Origin: Turnera subulata
Lineage: Eukaryota; Streptophyta; Magnoliopsida; Malpighiales; Passifloraceae
Length of the DNA: 64,000 nt
Direction: 5' to 3'
NCBI GenBank assembly: GCA_028386065.3
Contig: JAKUCV010001081.1
Coordinates: 128,822-192,821, forward strand
In this document: in pieces, positions 24,517 to 36,834 of the stretch
Numbering within the stretch: position 1 is the first letter of the stretch
Layout of the letters: the number at the start of each line of letters is the position of its first letter
The notes under the pieces: generated by a model
The model's input: the letters and a program-made list of their open reading frames with translations, nothing else
Told to the model about the DNA's origin: nothing
The model's database searches: none
Made by a program: the position numbers and the translations under genes

Positions 24517-25356
24517 TTGCATATTAATGTTTCATTTACTGAAGTAATTTCTCAAATGCCTGCTTATGCTAAATTTCTCAAGGAAATTCTTTCCAGGAAA
24601 AGGAAGCTAGAAGATTACGCGACAGTGGCTTTGACGAAGGAGTGCAGTGCAATCCTGCAGAACAAGCTGCCGTCAAAACTGAAGGACCCTGGAAGTTTCT
24701 CTATTCCTTACAATATTGGTTCTATGTGCATTGAGCGAGCTCTATGTAATTTGGGAGCCAGTGTTAGTCTTATTCCAAAGAGAATTGCTGAGAAGCTCGA
24801 CATTGGAGATATGATGCCGACTACCCTCTCTCTTCAGCTTGCGGATCGACCTGTCAAATATCCAGTGGGAATATTGGAGGATATTCCAATCAAGGTTGGG
24901 AAGTTCTTTGTACCAGTCGATTTTGTGGTGCTCGACATGGAGATTGATTTTCAAATGTCGATTATTCTTAGGAGGCCGTTCTTAGCTACTGTTGGAGCTC
25001 AAATTGATGTTCGTGATGGAAAGCTTACTTTAAGGATTGGGAATGAGAAAATCGAGTTCAATGTCTTCCGTGCTACCGAAGGACAACTTCAAGAAGACAG
25101 TTGTTTCCGAGTTGATGATACTGTGAAAGACAAGAAGCAAGAAGAGGAGAAGCCGATCAATGACGCACTGTCGGACGATTACCTCGCCATGTTGAAAGCG
25201 ATTTCTACAAAGAAACCTCTTTGGTCTGCCGAGTTCGTTGATTATCTATATCGCATGGGATGTATTCCGAAAGATGAGAGCACTTATGATCATGTCCAGT
25301 ATCAAGTCGATTTTCATGGAAGGCGATTCACCGAAAAGCTTCATGATCCACCATAA
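24517..25356 (+). pseudogene. Athila protease-like remnant, catalytic Asp lost
   Basis: This 279-residue open frame contains the retropepsin-type region CNLGASVSLIPKRIAEKL near residue 77, where related elements have aspartate before LGAS, and MSIILRRPFLAT, where related elements have LGRPFL. The first change would remove the catalytic residue. Lysine- and glutamate-rich sequence precedes it (24280-24480). Translation stops at 25356 and pol does not follow. Shortly after comes TGTGGGAGGCAACCCACA (25403-25420), a short hairpin often found at this place in Athila relatives. Confidence 0.8.
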
Positions 25357-26675
25357 CCGCCCATCCATCCAGTCTAGCTAAGACGACAGTAGAGAAGCGC
25401 TATGTGGGAGGCAACCCACAATTTAAGGTAGTTTAGTGTTTTGAGTCTTTTATTTTTATTTTTGTTTTTGTTTTTTTTAGTCTATGCAGATTGCAAGAAG
25501 GAAGGAATTTTTCGAGGAGAGATCAACCACATTGGAAGGGTCAAGACGAATTCTTCATCAAATTAATCAGAGAAGCTTTTCCTAAACTCAAACTTTTACT
25601 TTTCTGCATAATTTGTGTGATGAATTGCTTGAGTGCTTTGTTAGATTTTATTTGTTTTTTATGCATTCATATACACTTAGCACTTACCCTTAGGTTCCGA
25701 TGGCAAGCTCATAACAAACTAGGCTAAATTAGAGGAGACAATTTTTAGGATTAGTTTTTAGGATTTTCTTAATTTTTCTAGCATCCTAGGATTTTTCACC
25801 TATTCATAATTCATTAAAGAGATAAAAATTAAAAAAATCAAAAATCACAAAAAATTAGAAAAACATTTCAGAAAAAACACAAAAAAAAATTGTGAAAAAG
25901 AAAAAAATTGGGTTTAGAACATACCGATTAGTGCACCGTGGCGCACAAGGAGGACAATTAGCACGCCCACGGGCTAGGAAAGGCACACCAACCCGTGCAT
26001 CAGCATGCACCAAGGCACGCCAATGCGCAGGTCAGCGCGCACCCACCGACCTGACGACGCACCTACAGACTTACCAAGGCGCACCCGAGCACACCCAGAC
26101 GCACCAATCGGCACACCAGCAGGCGCACCCGCTAGCGCGCGCAACCAGCGCACCCGAGGAGGCCCAGGCTCACCAATTGGCACGTCAGGCGCGCCAACAG
26201 CACGCCAAAGCGCGCCGAGCAGCACAAATTGCGCGCACCGACCCGAGAGCAAGGAGGACATGCACCGACTTGGATTTTTGGACCAGCACCCCTTTTGCTA
26301 TTTTTAGCTGATGATTAACCCACCAAAAATATATAGTTTAGTATTCCTTTAGTTTTTAGGATTTGGATTTAGTTTTTATTTTTATTTTTAGGGATTTTCT
26401 ATTCCTTGGAGAAATAGGATTCCTAGTACACACCCACTTTGAATACTAGTTTGAGGAGGATTCCTAGTACCCATAGGACTAGAAGTCGGCACCAACACCC
26501 CTTTTTCCACCACCTCTAGAACCTATAAATACACACCCATACCCCCATGTTTTTCCACACCAAAACATTCAAGCTCTAGACATCCATACCCTAGTGCCGA
26601 TTTCACTTCCCTAGCACCCTTTAGGTTTTTCTATGATTTCTTTTTGTCTCCTACCCTCATTAGCCCTAGTTCAAG
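25357..26675 (+). other. Athila internal region where pol is missing; GC-rich repetitive block
   Basis: No RT or integrase text is present. At 25800-25915 the sequence is A-rich. At 25930-26260 it is very GC-rich with irregular repeats of GCGCACC and CACCAGC type, open in several frames on both strands, which is typical of composition bias and not of genes. 26280-26660 is ordinary leader before ORF1. Confidence 0.65.
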
Positions 26676-29600
26676 ATGACTTTTTCCACAAACAACCCTT
26701 GCCGACCCAACTTCACCATCACCGACCATACCCCGCGCTTTATGCCTATGCCTAAGTTTACCGAGTACAATCCGGGATGGATTTCTGAAGAGAATCGTGC
26801 TAGGTTTGACATGCTAATTATGAGGCCTCTAATTCCTACAAGGTACATTGATTTTGAGGTGGTTGAATCTTACAATCTTGAGGAGCCGATTGGCAAGTAC
26901 CTTGCCAACATAGGACTAGTCGATTTTTGCAAGATTAAGGAGTTGTCATACGAGGAGCTTACTTATGAGTTTCTTGCTACTTTTGGGTATGACGTGGATC
27001 TCAAGGACATTCATGATCCCAGCTATGTCAAGTTTCAGCTTGCAAGGAAAGACTATGAGATGAGCTTAACTGATTTCAACAAGATATTTGGTTTTGATGC
27101 CGAAGGATGGCGAGTTCCTAGCTGTGGCTTTAATGCAAGTGTCATGTGGAATACACTTTGCAGTACTTCATATGCGCGCTTCAAAGGCTTGGCTAATGAC
27201 TTGTGCGTTAAGGACAATGCACTGAGGTATTTACACAGAGTTTTGGCACACTCTTTCTTTGGAAGAACCAAAGATGCACACAAGGTGCAATGTGATGAGT
27301 TTTTGTACTCTATTGCATGGTACACTGGTACAAACTCAATGGAGGACTTTGGTTACTGTAGAATTTTGCTCATATTTGCAAAGGAGAAGGCGAGATAGCA
27401 TGTGGAGGGCTGATCACTCATATCGCAAAATTCTTAGGAATTAACCTAGATCCCTACACTTTAACCCCTTCTAACCCTGCACTTGAGACCGTGCATAAGC
27501 ATGTTGCCGCTGCAATGGCCCTAGAACTCCATGAACCCATTGATCCATATCCTTTTAGTGATGAAGAAGAGGTTGATGAGGAATGTTTTTGTGTTAGCAC
27601 ACAACTGATCCACCGTAAGCCACCATTGTCTACATCATCCGTGGAGTCCGATTCCTCCAACATCTTCGACTTTCTCATGGGATGGGAAGCTCAAGTCGAT
27701 GGCATCGCCAATCTCAACAAGACCACCGGCGAATTACTCTCTCAAATGGATAAGTTGGTTGACATTGTTGATAAGTTAGTGTAACGCCCCGAATTTTCGT
27801 AATTTGATTTTTCGGAATTTTCGAAATTTTTATTCCAATTTTACCCTTGAGGTATTTTTGAGTTTTAGTCGAGGAAATAAATTATTATGCATTGGAAATG
27901 TAAATTTAAAGTGGGTATTGTCCATGGTTCGAGTCCCGTGGGAAACGGATTCGAGAACGGGGTGAAACGCGAAGATTTACGTGGGTACTAGTGAAACTAC
28001 GTCGTTTTGGAAACTGTTTTAAAAAAAAAAGGGTTGACTTGGGCGGGTTGACCACGCCCAAGCTCAAAACGACGTCGTTTTGAGCTCGGTCTGGTCAAGC
28101 CCTAACACCTCTTTTTCCCTTCTCCTCCCTTCTTTCTTTTCTATTCTTTCTTTTTCTCTTCTTCTACTCTTTTCCTCCAAACCCGCCGCAGCCGACCCCC
28201 TTCCTTCTCTCACTCTCCCTCTCTCTTTTCTCTCTCCCTTCTCCCTCTCCGGCGCCGTCACCCTCTTTCCTTCCTTCTCAAAAACCGCCCTCGACTTGGA
28301 GCAGACCGCCGCCACAACCTCCTTGTCGCCGCCTTCCAAAACGAACGCCGCCGCTACCGTGCTCGTTCTTTGGTTCGTCGCGATGGCCCTGCTGCAAGCC
28401 GTCTCGTCACTGCGAGCAACCCGTGGAGTCTGGATCGCGAGGTGAAGCCTGAAGTGGTCCCGACCCCATCGCCGCCGTCGTCCAAGTCGGTAAGCCTACG
28501 ACTCCCTCCTCCACTGCTTTTCTTGTTTGTTGACCTTGGGAACCGTTTAATTAATTGGGTCTTATTTATGGTGGTACGGGTTCTGCGTTGGGCGGCTGTG
28601 GTGGTGCGTGGTTGTGTGTGTGTGTCGGCAGTGAGTGGCTGCGGACGGTGTTCTTCCCGGCGACGGTGTTGGACGTGCTCAGGTTTTGTTTCCAGCAGGA
28701 GATTGAGGCTTTGGATTGGCTGGGACGGATTCCGGGCAGATTCAGTTCTGGCAGCAAGCATTCCGGGTAAGATCCGTTCATCAAATTTTCTCTTCTAAAC
28801 CGTTTTAGGGATTTATTAGTGTTTGTGTTGAAATCGTCTTGGGTTGTTGTGTTAAATTGTTGCTGGCAGTTTTTTTTGAGAATTCCGGCGAAGTTCACCG
28901 GAATTCGGCGAAGGCTCGGGAATATTCCGGCAAAGGCTCGGGAATTTTCCGGCGAGGCTCGGGAATATTCTGGCGAAGGCTCGGGTCCTGATTTTCGGCA
29001 TTTTAACGGTATACTGGATGTACAATTTGTATTCATTCACGGCATGTACTAATAATTCGGAATTGGGTTATGTACTTAATTGTGTTTAGTGGAAACCGAG
29101 AGTGTGAGTAGTATGAGGCCGGTAATTACCGACACGGGTAGAACCTTAGGCCGAGAATCTTTGGCTTGGATTGACCTTGGACTTAAGTTACGGGCTTTGA
29201 GCCCAATCCTCTAAATGGTTAAATAAGGACTTAAGGAAGTGGGCTTTAGGCCCGGAACTCGAGATTGGACTTAGATTGGGCTTTAGGCCGGAAACTCGTA
29301 AAGGACATGATGGGTGGGCCATAGGCTCGGGAACTACTTATTGGACTTAGTTGGGCGTAAGCCGGTGAACCTTAGGTCCCGATACTCGGAGTTTTGGTGA
29401 GAGAACATTAAGTCGGGTTTAGACCCGGGAATTTCATAATTGGCTAACTAGGGACGGGTTTAACTCAGTTGAGCATTATAGTTACATGCATGCACGTTTT
29501 TATTGTATGGTTTGTAATTTGTTGTGTGTGCCGCTATTCAGGCACGGGTAATACCTCGGGAGCTGGAGGATCTGTTTTGGGAAAAGCTCCACAGGACAAT

Positions 29601-30929
29601 CGTCGTTGAGGTGACTTTATACGTCTTTTTATGTCTGTATGCATGAGCTTGTTGGATTGGTTTGTTTGAGTTGCATGCTTGTTTGCTAACATGCTGTGAT
29701 CCGTATTGTGTGCCTAAGTGTACTGTTTGCTTGTGAGCATGATATTTGGATTGTTATGGAATATAACAGGTGGAGTGATTTTGGGTGTTTTGTGTGATGT
29801 ATTGTGGGTCAGAGACCCGGTTATTTGTTTTAGTTGACTTTTCACACAACCCTGTTAAATCACAACTAATGGCACACATAAACTCATAATTTGTGAATAA
29901 AGATAATGTACAGTAGAAGTTAGGCTACTGTGTGCTGATGACCGGTTGTTTCGAGCGGGAAGTGATACCCATCGGGTTTGCATGCGGGTTAGCATGTGGT
30001 ATGCGGATTTGCATATGGGTCTGTGATGACCGGTTTCTACCTCCCCCTTTCTACCTCCCTCTTTCTCTCTGTCTCTCTCTCTCTTTCTATGGATATGTTT
30101 GGGTTTCGTGTCTGGTTTTATTTGGGCTTATACCTGGTTGTCTCATGAGACGGGACCGAGCTCGACACACACAGTAGGGGGCCCTGAATAATGAATTATA
30201 ATAAGAGAACTTAACACACAACAGATGGAGAATAATGAATTGTTTGCTTGATTGGCTTGGCATGTTAGTACTGGTTGTTGTATGTTGCTTACTAGTTTTG
30301 TTTCTCTTCTTTCCTTTCGGACTTGATCTGCACACCTTCATAATTAGATTTATATTGCTCACTGAGTAGGCGACTCACATAATCGCCATCGTTTTTTTTC
30401 AGACTTTAGATAGCGTGCAGTCACTTTCCATCCTTCCAGAGTACGGACGTGGTTATCTCAGCAGGTAGCTGTGCTTGATCTCCCGGTTGGATCCATAGAG
30501 TCGGCATGCATGTTGTTTTGTTTCTCTTATTTTTTTTTTTTACTCCGTTTGTTTCTTCCGCTGCATTGAATTTTTATTGAGATGTCACTATTGATTTTGG
30601 ATTACATTATCGGCGGGTTGCCGGGTTTATGTATTGATGATGTTTCGGCAGGATGCCGGGTTGTTTTGTGGCTTGTTAAGCCGGATTGATTTGCTCTTTA
30701 TGACATCTCGTTTTTATTAAGAATTTTGGATATTGTTGATATTGGATTTCGTGTCCCGGGTTTTAGGAGTATTTTGGTAACTTCCTTTATTTAAATATTT
30801 TATTTGTAAATTGGGACACGGGTGTTTCAGTTAGGGTAAGTCATGTGCAGTAAATTGGATGAACAAGAGAAGACCATCGCGCAACTTAGGAAGAAGCTAG
30901 AGAACATAGAGAACAAACTTGTCGAGTAG
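26676..30929 (+). pseudogene. Athila ORF1 family protein, frameshifted and split by a solo LTR
   Basis: The start is ATG 26676 (MTFSTNNPCRPNFTITDHTP). The first 240 residues match the Athila ORF-1 family, with YLANIGLVDFCKIKELSYEE, a basic LRYLHRVLAHSFFGRT segment and CDEFLYSIAWYT. A frameshift near 27390 leads into ACGGLITHIAKFLGINL and an acidic tail (27491-27779). A 3.05-kb solo LTR is inserted at 27780-30829. After it the same frame resumes with one stop and ends in a coiled coil (EQEKTIAQLRKKLENIENKL) at 30929. The function of the family is not known; its position in some elements is that of an env-like ORF. Confidence 0.8.
27780..30829 (+). repeat. Solo LTR (3050 bp) of a large-LTR retrotransposon, copy A
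   Basis: It begins TGTAACGCCCCGAATTTTCG and ends GACACGGGTGTTTCA. It is flanked by the 5-bp target duplication GTTAG (27775-27779 and 30830-30834), so it is one clean insertion. A second copy lies at 40245-43278 with a different duplication. No internal domain is present, which is why I call it a solo LTR, left by recombination between two LTRs. The type of ends and large size suggest Ty3/gypsy, perhaps Tekay/Del, but this cannot be proven from an LTR. Open frames at 28080-28800 lie in C/T-rich and GC-rich sequence not conserved as protein in copy B. Confidence 0.85.
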
Positions 30930-32897
30930 TTTCATGCATCATCATTCTATGTGTAGTGTTTTTATTGCTTTATGTCTTTACTTTTATAGGATGCAGTAAA
31001 TGCTAGTCATCCTCGTGGCAATTTACATTTCATGTCCGATGTGTTTAATTTTGGTGTCACGAACACCTAGTGGCAATGCAATTTCGATTTCTTTATCTCT
31101 CTTATGGTTGATTCTTACTTTCTCTCTTACTTGGATTATCTTTTGTTATGTGCTATACGTGTTTCAATCTAAGTTTGAGGAGAGTGCCTCTCTTATGTGC
31201 CTATCTTTTTACCCTTTGTTTCTTTTCTTTCTTGGCCAATGAGGACATTGTCCGATTTAAGTTTGAGGAGGTGGAACAAATTTTTTTGCAATTTGTTTGT
31301 TTTTGTTTGTTTAGTGTCAATAAAGAGCATGTTTTTTACTTTAATATATTAACTATGCATATTTTTTATTCTAGATTACTTAGTAAAAAGCCATTACTTT
31401 TTCAAAAATTCTTTTCAAAATCTTTTTTAACTTTAATTTTTCAAAATAATTTTCAGATTGTTTTCAAATTGTTTTTCTAATTTTGTTTTCAAATAAATTT
31501 TTTCAAAAAATCGACGAAAAATAAAAATTTTTCGAAAAAAAAATAAAAAGATTTTTCTTTGTTTTTCAATTTGTTTTCAAACCCACCATTCTATGATCAA
31601 GACGATTTTTGTTGATGGATAACCAAGAGAGTTATTTTGAGTTTTTTAAATCTTTTTCTTTTAGATGCAAGAAGTTTGATTTTTGATTGATCTTTTGTTC
31701 ATGCTTAGTTATGATGAATTCATGCAAGTTCTAGCATTCTTTGCCTAGCATTTTTCGACACCCTATGCATTATTTTTTAAACTCTTGACGTCACATATAT
31801 GTCCTAGAACAAGTTTCTAGAACTTTTCAAAACGAATTTTTCTCATAGATGCTCAATGAAAGGGATGATTTAGGCATTCATTGTTTAAACCTACAAGCCA
31901 ATAAAAAGCCTACCCTTTATCATTATCCCTTGTTTAACCCCTTTGAGCCTAAATCATGGTAGCTAATTTTTCTTTCATTACCCACATTTACCCACCTTTA
32001 ACCCTTTGAAGTCTTATAGCTACCATTCTTTTCTTTCATTATCCATACCCTATTTTTCGAAGTTCCTTAGGAGATTTTTGTTCTATATTTTTATCAAGAT
32101 TCTTTCTATGATAAGTGCAATTGTACCGTATCTTTTCACATCCAAGAAGATCTATGCATTGAAGATGTTTGCACTTTCAATTGTTTCAAGTATGTTGTGG
32201 AATGTCAAGCGCAGAAAAAAAAAAAAGAAGAAGAAAAGAAAATCGACAAAGTCGATTCAAAGAAAAAGAAAAAAAATCAGAAAAATCCAAAAAAAAAAGA
32301 TGAGAAATTGCGCAATCAATGGTTCCTGAAACAAGTTGAATTTCTTTTGATGATCACTTGATGGATATTACTTCAAGACTTGCACTTTGAGAAATCTTTT
32401 CAATTTCTTGATAATGCATATTGCAATCTTTTCTTAAGTGAATTTTTGAACTTTGATTTCCTATACACCTTTTCTTTGATCAACCTTTACCCAAGACCCC
32501 ATTACAACCCTTTGTAAAGTCCTATTGATCTTTTTTAGAGTGTTTATTCATAATAGTGGAGTTAAGTTCTGGAATTTGCCTATGGGACTAGTTTTTCAAA
32601 TTTTTATGACGTCAATTCGTTCTTGCATGCATATGGCAAATCGACTTTTGCTAAGTGATTTGTGTGAAAGCTTGTACGGGTAAGTCTGATCATTGCATGG
32701 ATGCTTTTTCAAGTGATTTTTTTTCTTTCTTGCCATTTGATCTTAAATGATTACTCATAAGCTCTTGGTGATTATCTTGGAAGTCTTGATATGAATTCTT
32801 TTTGATTGTGAGATTTGGTGGAGATTTTCGAAACCCTCATTTGGTTTATCTTGTTTTATTTGCTTGAGGACAAGTAAAGTTTAAGTTTGAGGAGATT
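30930..32897 (+). other. Athila 3' non-coding region with polypurine tracts
   Basis: It is AT-rich with no gene. Purine-rich AAGTTTGAGGAG occurs at about 31173, 31259 and 32883. The last copy precedes the LTR and is the true polypurine tract; the other two look like internal copies. 31812-32897 is repeated at 9186-10225. Confidence 0.75.
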
Positions 32898-34738
32898 TGA
32901 TAACATCTAAATGTTAGTGTTTTTATGATGATTTTGAATGGCTTTTACTATGTATTCTTGGTCGATTATGTGTATAATCTTTATATTATTGTGTATTTTC
33001 ATGCATTGTGTTAATTAGTACTTCAACTTTGCTGATTAAGTGTTTTTATCAGGAATTTATCATTTTTATTGAAGAATGGAAGCTTTTTAGCCAAGTTTGG
33101 AAACCAGGCCCAATTTAGGAAACTTTCTGCAGTGAGCACAGCCGACTATTTTGATGATTTCAGGAGTTCAGGCATCAAAATTAAGTGAGACCAATTGCAG
33201 ACGAAACTAGACTTTCAGAGCTTTCTATGGATTAAATTTCATTATTTTTAGACGAGTCTACAAGGAGCAGTAATTATTTTAATCCAGCCTAGGATGTAGA
33301 TTTTTCTGTGCCGACCCAAGCCCAGTGTTTCGATATCTTGAGCTACAGAAGTCCAATTGAAGAGTTCTTTTTATGGAAAGAAAGCTGAGATAATTATCTA
33401 GAATTTTGTAGAACAGCCCAACGCCCAGTTCGGACGTCTTCTAGGAGTTATGTTGTGTGCAATTTTCGGGGTCAGAAAACAGGCAGAAGTCCAACTTGGA
33501 GTGCAAGTTAAGAATTCAATTTCCATTCAAAGAAGGAGAGCCCGACCGACTTCCAGCAGCTAAAGACAGTATAATATGACCCCCTAGGTCGACATATTCA
33601 GGAGGCAGAAGTCAGAGGGTGATGCTCTGCCGAATTGGTTAGTTATTAGGTCACACTCACTAGTAGGGTTAGGGTTTTCACTCTTTTGGATCCTCTAGGC
33701 GGTGCCGAATTTCTCATTCAATTTCAAAGGTTATTCCCCACAAAAATTCAACGTTTTTCCAGCAAGATTTGAAGGTTTAGAGCCACAGAATCACCAGTCC
33801 AATTGCAGCAGAAGTCGTCACTAGAGGAGCATAAGTCGACGCCATCATCACCAACACAAATCGGCTACCCAACTTCACTACTCTCTCTTTTATTCAATTT
33901 TCTTTCTGTTTAATTGTTTACTTGATAAATTCTTGTGAGATTTTGATGATTTCCTATTTTACTATGATGAACTAATTCTCTCTTTCTAGGATTAGGGATG
34001 TAGCCAATTACTTCTATGGATTTATTATATATGGTTTGAAGTTTATTCAATTGATTGTGTTGCTTGTTCAATCTATGTGTGCCGAATTTACTTATCTACC
34101 TTGGATTGATTCTTATTGATTTCAACATGCGAGAGCTGCATGATTTATATCATGATACCTAGAAGAACATAGACTGATTGATGCTAAAATATGCGAGAGC
34201 TGATAGTTTCTTAGGCCTTTATTGATTGTTTTGTGCTTAATAAGTTTAGTATTGATGCTAAGCTATGCGAGAGCTAGGTAGTAATCTTTGTTGAATATTT
34301 GATTCTACATGCGAGAGCTGAGGATTAAGACATTAGAAACAATTGCCCACAATCACACATCAACATAGATATCGATTCCATGCATAATAAACCTAGATAG
34401 CAATTGCGTGAACCCCGATTTCCTAGAATGCTTTAGATATTGATAGAACTTCATTTTAGATTAAGTCTGCGATTTTATTTCTTTTTATTTGTTAGTTTCG
34501 ACATCACCCTACACCATCTTTTTTTTGTTTTGCCTAGATAATCGTAAGTTGTGACATTAGGTAGTACTTATTTCCCTTGTTCCATGGATCGACCTTGATT
34601 AGACTATTACACTACATAGTACACTGTGCGCTTGCAGTTAACAATCGTTGCGTTTACTCGTGAGTTATTTGTGTGTCGTGTTGTGAATTGATCAAGAATT
34701 ATAAATTTGAAAAAGTCACGCGTAAATAAAACGCATCA
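32898..34738 (+). repeat. 3' LTR of the second Athila (complete, 1841 bp)
   Basis: It runs from TGATAACATC to ACGCATCA. It matches 10226-12067 and the remnant at 20235-22612. The position of the TATA box at 10901 is changed here to TATAATATG (about 33569). Four ATGCGAGAGCT motifs lie near 34127, 34190, 34265 and 34309. Confidence 0.9.
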
Positions 34739-35060
34739 CCTAATTAGTACCCTCATGAGCTACATACAAAAGACTCCAAATCTCATGGGCTTTGTTGCAT
34801 GACCGAACTCTCTAAAATTCGACTTGGATGTTGCCACAAAGGAGAGCATTCTTGGCTTGTGCATCTAGCTTTGCCTTCGTCATCTCTTCTTCACTACGGT
34901 ATTGTATGTCTTTGGCTGGACATGTATATGGTGTATTCACAATTTGCCACATCTCCATGTCCTTTCCTTCAAAGAAAATCTTCATGCGGAATTTCCAGTG
35001 CTCGAAGTTTAACCCATTGAAGTATGGAATATTTTTTATGTTGTTTTCCTCAAATGCCAC
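34739..35060 (-). pseudogene. Copia gag N-terminus, Sirevirus-like, cut by Athila
   Basis: ATG is at 35060 on the minus strand (MAFEENNIKNIPYFNG). The text EHWKFRMKIFFEGKDMEMW and KAKLDAQAKNALLCG is closely related to the gag of the element at 1-9185. It stops at the Athila edge (34738). It lies just inside the primer site and LTR. Confidence 0.82.
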
Positions 35061-35100
35061 GATTTTTTCTCCTGTAGGTTAATCCAAAAATAGATATCTT

Positions 35101-35113
35101 CGCTCTGCTACCA
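35101..35113 (-). other. Primer binding site of the minus-strand copia remnant
   Basis: The plus strand reads CGCTCTGCTACCA, close to the 3' end of initiator tRNA-Met (GCTCTGATACCA), next to the LTR start at 35116. Confidence 0.7.
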
Positions 35114-35115
35114 AT

Positions 35116-36252
35116 TGTATGCCCAAATTGGCTACGAGGGGAAGAATTAGCTCTTTTTCGATTAAGCACCGATTTGTCGCTGATGCAAAATCGAACTTGT
35201 AACTGAAACTGGCGATTGTGAACACACTAAAGCACACTTGAGAGAGAGATTTGCACATAGGATTTGTAGTGGTTCGCCACACAGGACTACCTCAACTATT
35301 TAAAGAGTAAACCTTGAGATTTCTAACCTTCACTATACTTTGGCTTTTACGGGTTCCCCACAACTGTTTACAAGCTTTTTCCTACACTAAGGTCAAACCT
35401 ATCACTCACCCCAAACCTTTCTGGTTTGTTGAATCCCACCTTAGTAGAACTAATCCCATGTCCTCACTAAGAAGTGTTTAACTTTCAGAACAAAGTATCT
35501 TCACTGAACAAATCAAGAAAATTTACAATTAAGCTCAATACTGAAACCTTCAAGATATAACTCAATATCGACTCAATAGAAAACTGCAATTATAACTCAG
35601 CTTTCTTGATCTCAGAATTTCACAATAGCAGCTCTAAGTTGAGTTTTTTCAGTCTTGTTTCAATTTATAGAGACTGGGGAAGTAGGAGCCTCCAAATCCA
35701 AGGACTACAGGTCACCATCAGCTACCTCGAGAACTGGCATCGTCGGTGCCAGAACGTTCATATTCTTATTTTCCAGCTGGCGGTCTGCACATACTTAGTA
35801 GACTCATAGGTTGGATAGAATCGAATGGATTCGTTGAGATAGCTTTCCAGAACTTTAATCAAACACCTATAGAAGTGACAGAGATAAAATACTAGATTTT
35901 ATAAGCATGGGAGCTGCACTTACTAGTGACTCCAAAGTCCAAGGTCACTAAGGTCAAAGAAAATGTTCCAACCACCCATGAAAGTGACCTTTCATGCATG
36001 CTTTTCCAACAAAACCTATTCCACTTGCTCTTACAACTATTATACTCACTCTACACTCTATAGATCAGATCACATGCTTGATCCAAGTATTTTAGGGGTG
36101 GAATATAATAATTTTATCTATAGTTTGTCATAATCAAAATTAATTAAGTCCATGATTAACTCATGATAGGGTAATTAAGCCAAAGCACCAATTATCACTA
36201 ATTAGCTCATTAATTAGCTACTAATACATATATTAATTACCTTAACCCAACA
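35116..36252 (-). repeat. 5' LTR of the minus-strand copia remnant (1137 bp)
   Basis: On the plus strand it runs from TGTATGCCC to AACCCAACA. The boundaries are set by the primer site on the left and by the shared end with the LTR at 12703. A TATA-like box (minus strand TATAAAT) lies at 35663-35669. The outer flank begins CTTAG. Confidence 0.75.
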
Positions 36253-36834
36253 CTTAGAACTTAATAGTTTTAAAATTATAGGATTTATGTTTTAAGGAAT
36301 TTTAATTTTTTTATTTAGGATTTAAATTTTTTTATATTTTTATATTTATTATTTCTTTTTTAAAAAATAAAAATTTATAGTATTTTTATTTTATTTTGGT
36401 TTAGGAAGTTTTCTACTTTAAATCTAAAGCTTGAGGGACTAAAATGTAACTTATTCTCTTAAAAAGTTAGACATTAGGTTTAGGACTTGTTTACTATAAC
36501 TAATAAAAAAATAGGACTCAAATCAGCGTTTTTAAAGGTACAAGACTTAGTTGCAGAAAAACAGAAGGATTTAGGACTTGGCAGATAGTTATCTCCTTCA
36601 ATTTTGAACAATACGATTACATTAACACAATTTTGAGAACTATTGTATTAAATTGACCTAATTTTAAAAATTGATATATTAAATTGACCTAATTACAAAT
36701 TCATATATAAAATTAACCAAAAGATACAAATTGGTATATAAAATTGGATATTATGCCATTATTATTATTACTGGTACAATTTTATAGATCATCCATATGT
36801 TTTAAGCAGTGAGAATTTTTATTAAAAAATATGA
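36253..36834. other. AT-rich stretch without a gene
   Basis: Low-complexity AT-rich sequence with short near-repeats of TTTAGGATTT type and TATAAAATTGACC type (36640-36740). I see no coding signal and no recognisable element. Confidence 0.6.

Larger units (their letters stand above)
20235..34738 (+). mobile_element. Athila-type Ty3/gypsy element, non-autonomous, 5' LTR truncated
   Basis: In order: a truncated 5' LTR (with a LINE inside), tRNA-Asp type primer site, degenerate gag, protease-like remnant, a GC-rich low-complexity block, the Athila ORF1 family protein (split by a solo LTR), a long 3' non-coding region, polypurine tract and 3' LTR. No reverse transcriptase, RNase H or integrase text is present, so it would have depended on another element. 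The two LTR copies resemble each other more than either resembles 10226-12067, supporting one element. It inserted in the gag of a minus-strand copia element (34739-36252). Confidence 0.88.

Noticed and set aside
25892..26311. 139-residue ORF rich in H, R, A, Q
   Set aside because: Lies in a GC-rich repetitive block of the Athila internal region with equal openness on the other strand.
28080..28800. Overlapping ORFs of up to 156 residues in solo LTR copy A
   Set aside because: Open on both strands in C/T- and GC-rich sequence; not conserved as protein in copy B at 40444-41223.
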